The translations under genes and the position numbers were made by a program. The notes under the pieces are model-generated. The model searched no databases. It was not told the origin of the DNA and saw nothing but the letters and a program-made list of their open reading frames with translations. Shown here piece by piece: positions 13,343 to 24,300 of a DNA stretch of 64,000 bases. Origin of the DNA: Anas platyrhynchos (Eukaryota > Chordata > Aves > Anseriformes > Anatidae); assembly GCF_047663525.1 (NCBI RefSeq), contig NC_092587.1, forward strand, positions 35,269,001 to 35,333,000, written 5' to 3'. The stretch's first letter is position 1, and every line of letters begins with the position of its first letter.

Positions 13343-14972
13343 GAATTTTTATAATTGCGTTCAAGATTATGATTTCCAATTTAGAGTATCTGTATGTGAG
13401 CTAAGGGCATGCTGCAGGTGCTTGACTGCATGTTTCTGCAGCAGAGCTGCTCAGTCACTCAGCTGTGGCAATCTGTGACCACACACGGGACCCCCAAGTC
13501 CCCCTGGGGTGGCAGGAGAAGCCAGGTCTGATAATCTGGAGCACCTCACATGAGGTGCATTTGATGTCTATGTTTGGGACAAATTAATCCATGATTAGGT
13601 ATATGAGTTCCCACTATACGCAGGGGACATTTTTTCTGTGCAGTTGGGAGAAAGGCCAGAGAGCAATTTGGTCACCCTGAAGTAGACCCCTAGGTGCTTG
13701 GGCTGTTTTTTCTTGTCTCACCATCAGCCTTTCTAAAAGCTGGCCAGAACCACTCCTTTGGATGCCTGGGCCGTGCTGCACCTGACAGGATGGTCACGAG
13801 TCCATCTGTGTGGTGCAGAAAGCATCTTCCAGCCCCTCGGGTCTGTTGTATTCACCGAGGCTCTCCGGTTGACAGCTGTCTAGCTACATGCCACAGAGGG
13901 GTTACTGCATCTCAAACATCACTTTTTCAAACATCGCTATTGCAACACACATTTTTCTGTGTGTGGTCTTCCTTCCTGACAAAGAGCAAGGTAAGTGAGC
14001 AAGAATGTGCAAGAATGTGTACAAGTATAAGCACGTACTTGTGAACGTAGCATACAAATACTATAAGGAAAAATGCAGTTTCTGTTGCCATTAAAGCTGT
14101 CTAATAATTTCCATTTCCTTTTTACAGATGCCTCTGAAGCTGAGGTTTATATGAGTTAAATCTTTGTTTGCAAATTCTGCAACAGACTCTACTGCTTTGA
14201 CTTCCTGTGCTGTAAAGTCCTGCTTCTTCTGTGCACATACTTCTGGGCCAACCGGAGGTCAACAGATACTTCCTAAGAAAGCTCTTGATGGCTTTTCTTT
14301 TCTTTTCTTCCCCTGACATATAAAGTTCTCTCTCTCTGAACATTACAGTAAAAGCGCAGTAACAGGAAAGGTACAAGGAAAATGGAACTGTACGTTTAAA
14401 GGTAAAAGTCAGGAGTAATCTCTCTCTATTGTGATACAGGGTACACACAGCTGTCTGGCTGGCTGAGTTTTGGAATGCACTGAAATATAAGCAGAGGCTT
14501 GTTCTTTGTCTTTCACTTTTAACTTGACAAGATCCTCAAATGTATTTTTATAGTTTCCTTCCTGGTATGCTCCCAGAGATAAGTACTTGCTTGAAGTAAA
14601 TGGCAGGCCTGCACTAGCTGGAAGAAAGCTTCTCCTTACACTCTGTAATAGAAGCAACAGAATTTGCTCCTGATTCCTTTGTTGAGCCACCAGAGATCAT
14701 AAAAAGAAAAGCCAAAGGATAATGCATTTCTAACTGGTGCACTCCTGGCTACCCTGTGTATGGTATGAAGAAATGTAAAAGCTCATACGCAGTGCAATAC
14801 TCAATCATACACTTGATCATGAGCTCTAATAAAGAAAGGAGGATTACAAGCTCTTCTTTGTTTCACATGGGAAAGTATTTTCTGTTTCATTTATTATACT
14901 GAGCTTTCCTGCAAAGATATTCCTAATACATGTCTGCCATGTTCCTGCATTCCCTTTCATATTCACATCATT

Positions 14973-15034
14973 AAAAAAAAAGAAAAAAAAAGAAAAGCAA
15001 AACAAACAAAAGCAAACAAACAAACAAACAAAAC
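14973..15034. repeat. A-rich / (AAAC)n tract upstream of the tRNA gene
   Basis: A runs broken by G, then CAAACAAACAAACAAAC. Low-complexity sequence about 90 bases before the tRNA. Confidence 0.9.
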
Positions 15035-15124
15035 CAGACCTTTTCTGATATATTTAATAATTATTCTTGCAACAGTAACACTTTTCAAAGCAGTTTACTA
15101 TTTTATTTAGCCCAGGGAATTTAG

Positions 15125-15197
15125 GGGGAATTAGCTCAAATGGTAGAGCGCTCGCTTAGCATGCGAGAGGTAGCGGGATCGATGCCCGCATTCTCCA
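15125..15197 (+). tRNA. tRNA-Ala (anticodon AGC)
   Basis: A 73-base perfect cloverleaf. The acceptor GGGGAAT pairs with ATTCTCC and contains the G3:U70 pair that identifies alanine tRNA; the discriminator is A73. The D stem is GCTC/GAGC, the anticodon stem CTCGC/GCGAG with AGC at 15158-15160, and the T stem GCGGG/CCCGC. The B box GGGATCGATGCCC is intact. TTTT follows immediately (15198-15201) as a Pol III terminator. CCA is not encoded and there is no intron. All stems are fully paired, which favours a functional gene, but it sits at the edge of a CR1 fragment. Confidence 0.95.
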
Positions 15198-15201
15198 TTT
15201 T
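15198..15201 (+). terminator. Pol III T-run terminator of tRNA-Ala
   Basis: Four T residues directly after the discriminator base, the minimal RNA polymerase III stop. Confidence 0.75.
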
Positions 15202-15204
15202 GCA

Positions 15205-15915
15205 CTGTGAGTTGGCTGAAGGGAAGGAGCCAGAGGGTTGATGTCAATGGGGTGGAGCCAAGTTGGAGTCCTGTGTCTAGTGGAGTCTCTCAAGGGTTGG
15301 TACTGGGACCAGTGTTGTTTAATATATTCATCGATGACTTGGATGAGGGAATGGGCTGTGCTGTCAGCAAGTTTGCTGATGACACTAAACTGGGAGGAGT
15401 GGCTGACATGCCTGAGGGCTGTGCTGGATGGCTGAAGGACCTTGATAGGCTTTGAGAAACTTAATGAAATATAACCAGGGCAAGCGTAGACTCCTGCATC
15501 TGGGCAAGAACAATCCCGGACACCAGGACAGGCTGGAGACTGCCCTGCTGGAGAGCAGTGAAGGGGAGAGGGACCTGGGGGTCCTGTCCTAGTGGACAGC
15601 AGGATGACCATGAGCCAGCACTGTGCCCTTGTGGCCAAGAAGGCCAATGGCAGCCTGGGGGTGGTTAGTAGGTCGAGAGAGGTTCTCCTGCCTTCTGCTC
15701 TGCCCTGGTGAGATTGCATTTAGAATATTGTGTCCAGTTCTGGGCCCTTCAGTTCATGAAGGACAGGGAACTGCTTGAGAGAGTCCAGCGCAGAGCCACG
15801 AGGATGATTCAGGGAGTGGAGCATCTCCCTTATGAGGAAAGGCTGAGGGAGATGTGTCTCCTTAGCTTGGAGGAGACTGAGGGGTGACCTTATTAATGAT
15901 TATAATATGTAAAGT
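15205..15915 (+). mobile_element. CR1 LINE fragment (ORF2 reverse transcriptase part)
   Basis: Plus-strand CR1, truncated at both ends. The first part stays open and shows reverse-transcriptase motifs: [18 protein letters not shown], and the catalytic FADD at 15372-15383 followed by TKLGG. Further along, the C-terminal ORF2 region is recognisable at DNA level (CAGCCTGGGGGTGGT..., GGGCCCTTCAGTTC...) but is frameshifted. The element stops after GACCTTATTAATGATTATAA without the usual CR1 3' tail. It starts within about ten bases of the tRNA gene. Confidence 0.9.
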
Positions 15916-16948
15916 AGCTTGGGAACAGCGCCCTACCATGACTCCTAAAGAGGACAAATAGGTGGCTAAAGGCTGTGAGGCAGCTGCTTCTGCTGGGAGC
16001 ACTGGGAGGGAGATGTGGCGAGGGATGGCTCCTCTCTCATGCGGGCATGTAGACTCCAGCAGCCCTGTGAGATGCCACTCCTGGATCAGCTGGGCTCTCT
16101 GGGTCTTTGACACTGTAAAAACAAATAAAGGAGCAGACTTGCTCATACATACTCAAGGGTTGTAAGTGCTAAATGACCCAAGTCAATAGCCAAGGGGGAC
16201 AAAGTCCACTAAAATCAATGAGAAGACTAAAAAAAAGGTAGGAGAGAAACTGCTTTAAACAGAACCTTTTATTACCATCAACTAAAAGTTAGCATGAAGA
16301 CTACTTCCCTTTGACTTACACAGCAGTATTTGTGTAGTATAATAAGAGAGAGGCAGGAAGCTGGAAACAAAACCAACACTGGAGTTAGAGGAAGGTAAAT
16401 AAAGCAAGTCCCTGCAAGTTAGAAAGTTTAGAACATCCTGGTTACACGGAAAGTAAAAAAGAGCCAACTTCCCACTTCTCAGGAGAGGCACTAGATACAC
16501 GTTTGGAAATGTTCACATAGCACAACTTTCATTAAAAAGCAACTGAGCTGCTGCCATCTTCCTGAATCAATGCAGAACTATTTTACCTTTTCTAGTGTCA
16601 TTTCAAATGTCGCCTAATGCAGCATCATTAAATGCAAATGAAGTTGTTGTTATGGAGAATACCCTGCTGTTTCTGGTAATGATCAGTTAGAAGGTGTGCT
16701 TGCATGAAGAAACCAGAAGGTTGGTATTTATGTCTCTGTAATGAATGAATTGCATCTTAGCAGAGTTAAGGGAGTCCAAAGATGAACAGATTCCTGCTGG
16801 TTGCCTTGTCAAGACAGCAGCTGTGGAATAAGTAACCAGGGAGAAAGTCATCAGAGATCAATTTACAAAAATGACAACAAGGTATTAAGAACCTCCTGAA
16901 ACCTGTAAAAGTGCGTTAGAAAAGAGACATGAAGAACTTCATAGAAAA
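15916..16948. other. Intergenic, no gene recognised
   Basis: Unique-looking sequence between two CR1 fragments. It may include the diverged end of the upstream CR1. Confidence 0.55.
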
Positions 16949-17247
16949 TTTTAAACTAAAAGAGGGTAGATTTAGATTAGATACTAGGTTTTAAACTAAA
17001 AGGGCAAATTTAGATTAGATACTAGGATAGGGGTAGATATTAGATATTAGCTACGAGGGTGTTGAGGCCCTGGCACAGGCTGCCCAGAGCAGCTGTGGCT
17101 GCCCCATCCCTGGAGGTGCTCAAGGCCAGGCTGGATGGGGCTTTGGGCAACCTGGGCTGGTGGGAGGTGTCCCTGCCATGGCAGGGGGGTGGAGCTGGGT
17201 GAGCTTTAAGGTCCTTTCCAACCCAAACCATTCTGTGACTCTATGAA
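16949..17247 (+). mobile_element. CR1 LINE 3' end, plus strand
   Basis: Contains the CR1 blocks GGCACAGGCTGCCCAGAGCA, TGGAGGTGCTCAAGGCCAGG and GGTCCTTTCCAACCCAAACC, followed by the tail CATTCTGTGACTCTATGA. At its 5' part a 40-base stretch (16949-16988) is repeated as 38 bases (16989-17026), a local tandem duplication. Confidence 0.9.
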
Positions 17248-17380
17248 GATGTTTAACAGTTTCAGCATAGGAAGTGAGTATCTTTATATATACATGTACG
17301 GTACTTATGGTCTTGGTGTTTAGGAACTGAGAAGAATTTGTTTCTGTTCTCAGACCTTCCTTGTACTTTGCAATAAACTA

Positions 17381-17402
17381 TAAATAAATAAATAAATAAA
17401 TT
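17381..17402. repeat. (AAAT)n microsatellite
   Basis: About five TAAA units, 23 bases before the solo LTR. Confidence 0.9.
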
Positions 17403-17424
17403 TAATAGGCAGAGTTTATATTAG

Positions 17425-17968
17425 TGCCCTGGTTTCATCTGGGGTAGTTAATTTTCTTCCTAGTAGCTGATACAGTGCTGTGTGATTTAGGGTGATGTTG
17501 ATAACACACAGATGATTTCAGTTGTTGCAGAGCAGGGCCTACACTGAGCCAAGGACATTTCAGCTCTGCCAGCAAAGAGGCTGGGGATGAACAAGGAGCT
17601 GGGAGGGGCCACAGCCAGAACAGCTGGCCCAAAGGGACCAAAGGGATGTCCCATACTGTATGATACTGTAGGATGACACGCTCAGCATTATAAGCTGGGG
17701 GAGCTGCTTGGGGGGCTGCTGTTGCTTGGGGACTGGCTGGGCAGAGATCAGATGGTGGTGAGCAATTGTGTTTTGCATCACTTGTTTTCTGTACCCTTTT
17801 ATTTTTTTATTTCATTTTTTCCCCCTTTTCTTTCCTACTAAATTGTCTTTATCTTAACCCACAACTTTTATTTTGTTCCCCAATTCTCTCCCCCATCCCA
17901 CTGGGGGCAGGAATGAATGAGCAAGCAGCTCTGTGGCACTAAACTGCCTGCCAGGCTAACCCACAACA
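17425..17968 (+). mobile_element. Solo LTR of an avian ERVL-type retrovirus
   Basis: Begins TGCCCTGGTTTCATCTGGGG and ends CAACA. Internal landmarks of this avian LTR type are CATACTGTATGATACTG, a TATA-like ATTATAAGCTGGGGG near 17690, TTGTCTTTATCTTAACCCAC, and CCCCATCCCACTGGGGG near the 3' end. No internal retroviral sequence adjoins it, so it is a solo LTR. The flanking five bases (ATTAG, GTCAG) do not match. The family assignment is from recall of avian LTR consensus features. Confidence 0.8.
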
Positions 17969-19070
17969 GTCAGTCAGTGGAAGTCAAAGGGCCAGGTTGG
18001 GACTTTTGCACTTCTGAAGTGCTCCTGAAGTGTTATTTAGAAGGCACGAATGAAAATCCAACCGTACATAGGCCTTACTTTACAGCCTTGCACTGAATGA
18101 ATTTTGCCCTGAGTAGTTTGCTATTGCCAGGCAGAAATCACTGTGAGAAGCATCATTTCTGCAGAGAAACATCATTACACCAGGAGGAGAGAAGATTCAG
18201 CTCCCCTAACTTCTGTGATATCTAAGCTGGGCACTGGGAAGGCATTTCTCCTATCAAAGCCGGGAGATGTCAGGCCTCCACGAATGAGTGATTCGCCCCG
18301 GTCTAAAGAAGGCATCTGAGACAAATCAGACGAGCTGCTCTCTGGAGGCGCCTCTGTCTCTCCACTGACAACAGAGAGAAACTGGACTGCAAGAACAGGC
18401 ACGATGCTGAACTCTACGTGGCTGCAATTATGTGACAGAAATTCTACCTTTCACAAGCAAAGGTTGTGTTTTAGTGTAAGACATAATATAAACATATAGG
18501 AAAAAAATATATATATATATAAAATAAAAATGAGGAGAAGCCAAGCATCTTTATGCAGAGAAACAAGTATCTAAAGTTATACTTAGAAGCCTGAAAATCT
18601 TGAGCATACAGCTCATTAGGTAATAAAGAGTAAAGCATGCAAATAAGGAATGAAGAGTACATACAAGGACAATATCCCCACTGTTTTTTAGGACAATAGC
18701 AACAGATCTTACTTCCAGTGGATGCTGCTTTCTTAGCCTGCCCTTTTGCTGGCTGGAAGCTCCTCCTCATTACGGAGGAGCCCATAGTGCTCCTGGACCC
18801 CAGCACCTCCCTGAGCTCCTGGGGCTCGTGGCCCAGGGGGGGCATCTCAGCAAAGTCCCACCTCAGCTCTGCCACTGCCTTAGCACCTACACCACTAGCA
18901 GCTCACCTGGAGGGTAACTTTGTGACCAGGCTACTTCTAGACAGCCTCTGTGGAGGAAAGTCTCTTCAAACTGTCATCTCTGACATTTCCCACTTGCTGT
19001 TTCCCTTTACTCTGTTGCCTACTAACATGACCTATCAGTCTAAGTGGCTGCATCACATAACCTTAATGTG

Positions 19071-19131
19071 ATAACCTCTAATAATATATTATATAATAAA
19101 TAATATATTATATAATAAATAATAACCTCTA
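19071..19131. repeat. Two 19-base AT units flanked by 10-base direct repeats
   Basis: ATAATATATTATATAATAA occurs twice in tandem (19081-19099, 19100-19118) plus ATA. The identical flanks ATAACCTCTA lie at 19071-19080 and 19122-19131. Confidence 0.95.
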
Positions 19132-21119
19132 CGGAGACCTATATAGTTCAACGCAATCTACAGGCTACCAGCTACCCACAGACTAAATGATGTTTGCTGT
19201 ATTTATGTCACCTATGTATAGCTCCCTAACATATTTTTTTTCCTTAATTTTATGTAAAATAGCAAAAAAAAATACGGGTAATGCATTTCATTAAAATTCT
19301 TTCTGCCTCCTGAGTGGCCAAACTCAGGAGAAAAGGGAAAACCGTTGACATGCTATTTCAGAGGAAAAAATTCAGACAGTACATAGATGATTAGATGTTG
19401 AATGCTTGTTATTGCTGATGTGAATGGCTGGTTTAATTCCCCTGCTATCACACTACAAAATTACCCTTGACATGATCTTCTGTAATGTGCCGAGCATTAT
19501 TTTATAGACTGTGTTCCTAATGAATTTACCCTGATGAGAAATGTAGCAAAAGGGAAAAAAGTCTGCACCTCCTTTTCATGCCTGATTCCTTTTGTGTTTC
19601 CTTCTTGAGGTAATGTCTGGATTTTGACTTCTTTGTTGCTAGTGCAGTACATTAAAAATCAGCTAATGTAGCATTAACTAAACACTAATAGGCCATTAAA
19701 GACAGACTTCCATGCTGGAGAAAACAAGAATGTTTCAAATGTAAATATAAGGCAATTTCATATGCGCAAAGTTTTGCTGTCTGATGCCATTTGTATTAAT
19801 AATTAATGCACGTGCTTCACTGGGGCATTATCAATCTCGATAGATGCCCAAATTTTCTTGGCTCAGTGCTGCTTCTTGTCCTCCCAAATGGCACAAGAAG
19901 CCCAGGGAAGGCTGGCCATTGCTTTGTCCTCCCCTGCCAACTCTGGCAAGAGGCTGGCCCCAGCTGAGCGGTGATACTGGCTGCACCACAAGTGATCCCG
20001 AAGCAAATAATCCTTGACATGTATCCTGCTGTCACAGGTCCTTATAATTTGCATGATGATCTGCAAATGTTTTCTTGTATCTAAGGGCACAGAGTTGTAC
20101 TTTCGCTGTATTTATTCGGAGTGCAGATACACGCACAGCCACCCTGTGCCGATAACCTCGTTATCAGCACACACACACGCCTCTCCAAGCGCTAAGGAAA
20201 TTTCCATCATGGATCTGATTCAACCCCTTCCTGCTGTGGTGTTCATCACCAAATCACAGGCTGGAAGGACTCGAGTGTCCCACAGCCAGCACCCACGAGG
20301 CAGGGCTCCCATGCCCATGCAGTCGAGCTGCCCGTGGCTTTGCCAAAGTCTCCTGGGATGGAGGTCTTGGCTGCCAGGCAGCTGATGAATGCTGTCCTCC
20401 CAGGACACTGCCAGCATCTCCTGTACAGCTGAGAAATGAGACCCTTGTGCATGAGGCAGCCTGCTGGAATCAGTGAGAATACCTGCTGTGCACAATCCTA
20501 CAGGCAAACTGTGCTTATAAGATCTGCGCTTATGTCAGATAGAGTTCAAGAGATATCTGTGAAGATATCCATCTATACAGCTGACACGAGGAGACAGAGA
20601 ATGAGAATGGATGGTGAAGATGATGACGTTCATCTCCTAGAGCAACTCTCCAGATGACTTTTTAATGAGAAATCCTGTTTGAGTTGTTGCAACTAAATAA
20701 GCTATTGCATTTTGCTTTGGTATAGATAATCATGATAATAATATCTGCCCATAGCAAAAAGCTGTTGTAAGGCAGGGATGTGATTTCCATCTGTCTTTCT
20801 CAGATTGTTTTAACCTTAGCAAAAAATCCTGTTTTTCAGACAGAAGCTGCTCACACATAATCTAAGTCCAAGACACATTTTCGGCTTTAGTCTACTGATT
20901 GTGATCATTCAGTCACTTGCCTTCCCTACACTTGGGTGGATCTTCATTAGAGAGAGTTATCAAAATATTTGTGTTAGCATTTAAGTATGTATCTACCACA
21001 TAACCAGAAAGAGGCAGAGGGGATTTTCTTTTTTTTTTTCACATATAAAGTAGATAAGACATCAGAACAAATTTCTTGCTCCAGTAGAGCCAAATATAAT
21101 TTCAGTCTAAATCAAAGCA

Positions 21120-21186
21120 CAAAAATAAAATAAAATAAAATAAAATAAAATAAAATAAAATAAAATAAAATAAAATAAAATAAAAA
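21120..21186. repeat. (AAAAT)n microsatellite
   Basis: About 13 uninterrupted AAAAT units. Confidence 0.97.
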
Positions 21187-21317
21187 CTAGTTCATTTCTG
21201 ATCTTTGCCTGTCCGTCCTGGTCCAAGGTGGCAGAAGGGGCATTGCTCAGGGCTCAGGGCAGCTCAGGCTTTTCCATGAGGATCTTCTGGGGTGTGTTTG
21301 ATGCAGCAGAATCAGGA

Positions 21318-21334
21318 CCCCCCCCCCACCCCCC
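21318..21334. repeat. Poly(C) tract C10-A-C6
   Basis: A C run on the plus strand (G run on the minus strand) about 130 bases past the AAAAT microsatellite. Confidence 0.95.
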
Positions 21335-24300
21335 ATAGATCTAAAAGCCTTGGTTGTTTTTTCTAATTATTGCTCTAGTTAGTTGGAATGAAACCTGGTG
21401 AGCCAATACCTCCAGTTTAAAGCCACGTGCAGATGAATGGTTTCTTGTATTTGAAATATTAGAGTAATAGATGCATTGTTTGTGTCTGAGACAGGCCAGT
21501 TTTACAAGTGTCACATTTGGAAAATAAATCTGCTCCTGTGCCCCCTCAAGGCGGCATTAGATGATGTTAAGTGCTCTCATTTTTCTGCTCCTTAAGATAT
21601 TTTTATCTGCATGAGTCATTAGGTATTCTGGTCACTCCTCTTACAGATGCAGCTATGATTCGAACAGGGAAAATGTCAGCACGGCGACACCTCTCTGTGA
21701 CAACCCTTCTCTTTTTTTCTAAGGATTTCAGTTCTCATGGAGTTATAGAAAGCGCCACGTTGGGCACCCCCTTCCCCAGGGCAGGCTCAGCGCAGCCTGG
21801 CCAGCCCTGGAGGCAGACAGCTCTTAGTTTTTCCTGCAGCTTGAGACCAGCATTATTTAACCTAAATCTGCTGTTTAGGCACTTTTTAAGAGTGTTTCTT
21901 CTCAACCTGTGACCCACAGCCTGCAGGACAATCTTCTGAAGGTGGAAGCTGTTAGTATATTTCTCCTCTGCTTTCTCTTGCCTGAACAGCCCCAGTGCTC
22001 TCTGTCTCATCTCTTGGATCGGGGACTCTCAGCCTTTAATCTTGCTGCTTCTGCTCGGGCTTCTTTCAAACTGACCCCATGTTTCTTCACGCAGAGCCGA
22101 GACGTTGCCAGTGACAAACAGGGCAGAAGGATTACTTAGCCCATCTTCCACACAAATCCTTTATTTCAGCACCCCGCTGCGAAGCTGTGTTCTTGCAGCA
22201 GCTCAACACTACTGACTCGGATCATGTGCTCCCACATGCTCATGTGCCCCAGAGCCTTAAATGAAAAACAGGAGCTTTATTCACCATTTCCTATCTGTAT
22301 TCTTACAGTGAATTTTACTACCTCTGTATTGTGCTATTTATTTCAGGCCATTTCAGTTTTTCAGAATAAATTTGAAGTCCAACCTTATCTTCCACCCTGT
22401 GCCCTGTATTAGAGGGCTTCATTGTCTTGTGTCCAAACCTTAAATATCATATAACACCAGACCCTGGAGAAATCCTAGCACAAATTTACTTGTCATTTTC
22501 TGTAGAAGTATGATTTTCCAGCCCGTTGTACAATTTCACAGTGGTTTAAATAAGACTGCTTCCTTAACTTGTTTATGAGAGTCCCATGGGAAGCGAAGTC
22601 AAACGCATTGCTGCAGCCAATACCAACAAATCTACCACTTCTTCCCTGCTCAGGTCTCGTATCCAATCTCTATATAACATTAACCTTCTTTGCCCTTAGC
22701 AATGAGCCTTTTTTTCTTTGTCTTCATATTTTACAAGTGTTCTTTCATGGTATTTCTTCTATTTATTTTTTTCTTGTTTCATTCTGTGTTAATTCTACTT
22801 CCTTCTATGCCTTGGCCTTTCTGATTTTGTCCTTGTAGGTTTGCGCTAGTCTTACATATATCTTCTTAGTAACTTGACCTACTTTCCACGCCAAATAATT
22901 TTCAGGTCACTGAAAAACTTCTGAGTTAGCAAAAGAGGCTTCTCACTACACGTCGTGTGTCTCCTTTCGATGAGAATAAAGCGTGCTTCTCTCTTTGAGC
23001 CTGCCTTTTTTAGGACTTCCTTCTAACCCCCCTATTTTACTTCTGCCTTGCTTATTTCCCAATTGACCATGTAGCGGTGTTTCTTTTCTTGAAATAATTT
23101 GTTTTCATGTCGCTGCTTTACTGCTAAATTTCCGGAATACCATTCTTTGTGCTCACTTGCACCAAGTTTGTCTTCTTCATGATCCGGGCCAACTCCTTCT
23201 GTGCTCTGCAGAAATGAGATGCAAAGGAGCCTTTACCTTTCTGAGAACCAGATAACAATCCCCACTGCATCAGGGCTGCTTCTCCCTCCTCTTTTCATGC
23301 TCAGAGTCTCTCAGCATCTCTATCGCCTCCAACTGCTGGTGTTCACAGCAGGTGTATGCAACTGCCTTGCACACCTTGAAAACATGCCTCTCCCCCTGCC
23401 CCAAATAAATCACAAATGTATCAAGTCTATTAAGCTATCAAATTAATTAAGTCATACTTCTGATGTTCCTGTCTCCTGGCTACCCCATCCTCTCCGGGTG
23501 CTGGTCCCTGCCCCAGCCTTGGCCCTCAGCTGGAGAGGCTGGGGGGAGCCCTCAAGCCTCCCTCCTGCATCCCGCAGCTCTCACCTGTCCCAGGGGACGC
23601 TTTAATGGCACAGGTTTTCTAACAGCTCACATCCAGGCTTTCTGGTGCCGTGCCTTTTGGGATGTCAGGTTAGATCTGGAAACAGACATCTCTGTCACCG
23701 TCATCCTCTTTCCTTGGCAGACTGCCAGTTTTGCACATCTTACACAAATGATGTGTGACCATCCTCAAACACTACTAATGATGATTCCCCACTTGGTACC
23801 AAGGTGAAGCATGGATATCTATGTACATTATCCAGAAAAAAAATAGTCATTAAAGCATAATAACATAATGATCACACTGTATACTCCCATCTTTCATAAG
23901 CATGAAAGCAGTTTCTTGCCAAAGGCCATGGATCTTTATTATTTTTGTAACGGGGGACATTTTTATGTCCCTGATTCAACTGGATGTCTAACTCCAAGCA
24001 CAGATCAGCTCAGCTGAGCCACCAAAGCCCCAAATCAATGCCTAAATGATGAACAGATGCCTGCTGTTCATCTGAGTCTAGACTAATGGCAATATGCAGA
24101 CATACTTTCATACAAAAATAATCTGTGCTACCGAACACCCTGAAAGTCAAAGGTGCGAACAAAACTGCTTTCATTACCAAGTCTGAATTTCATTCCAGCT
24201 TGCAAAATGTTGAATAGTTTCTCTTTGACTCTGTTTCTGAAAATCTTGGATTAGGTGAGTCTCCAAGATTTTATTAAAAGCTCAGTAGTTCCTTATGATT

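Larger units (their letters stand above)
8367..15124. other. Intergenic, no gene recognised
   Basis: No recognisable exon or element apart from the TTA microsatellite and A-rich tracts. Open frames of up to about 120 codons occur without recognisable domains. Confidence 0.6.

Noticed and set aside
15156..15719. 187-codon minus-strand frame
   Set aside because: Antisense of the tRNA and the CR1 reverse-transcriptase fragment; no recognisable domain.
16625..16650. Octamer-like ATGCAAAT in AT-rich sequence as an enhancer candidate
   Set aside because: A single eight-base match is expected by chance in 64 kb; no cluster of sites.
20214..20460. Possible ancient CR1 start near CAAATCACAGGCTGGAAGGA
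   Set aside because: Only about 20 bases resemble a CR1 end and no further CR1 blocks follow.
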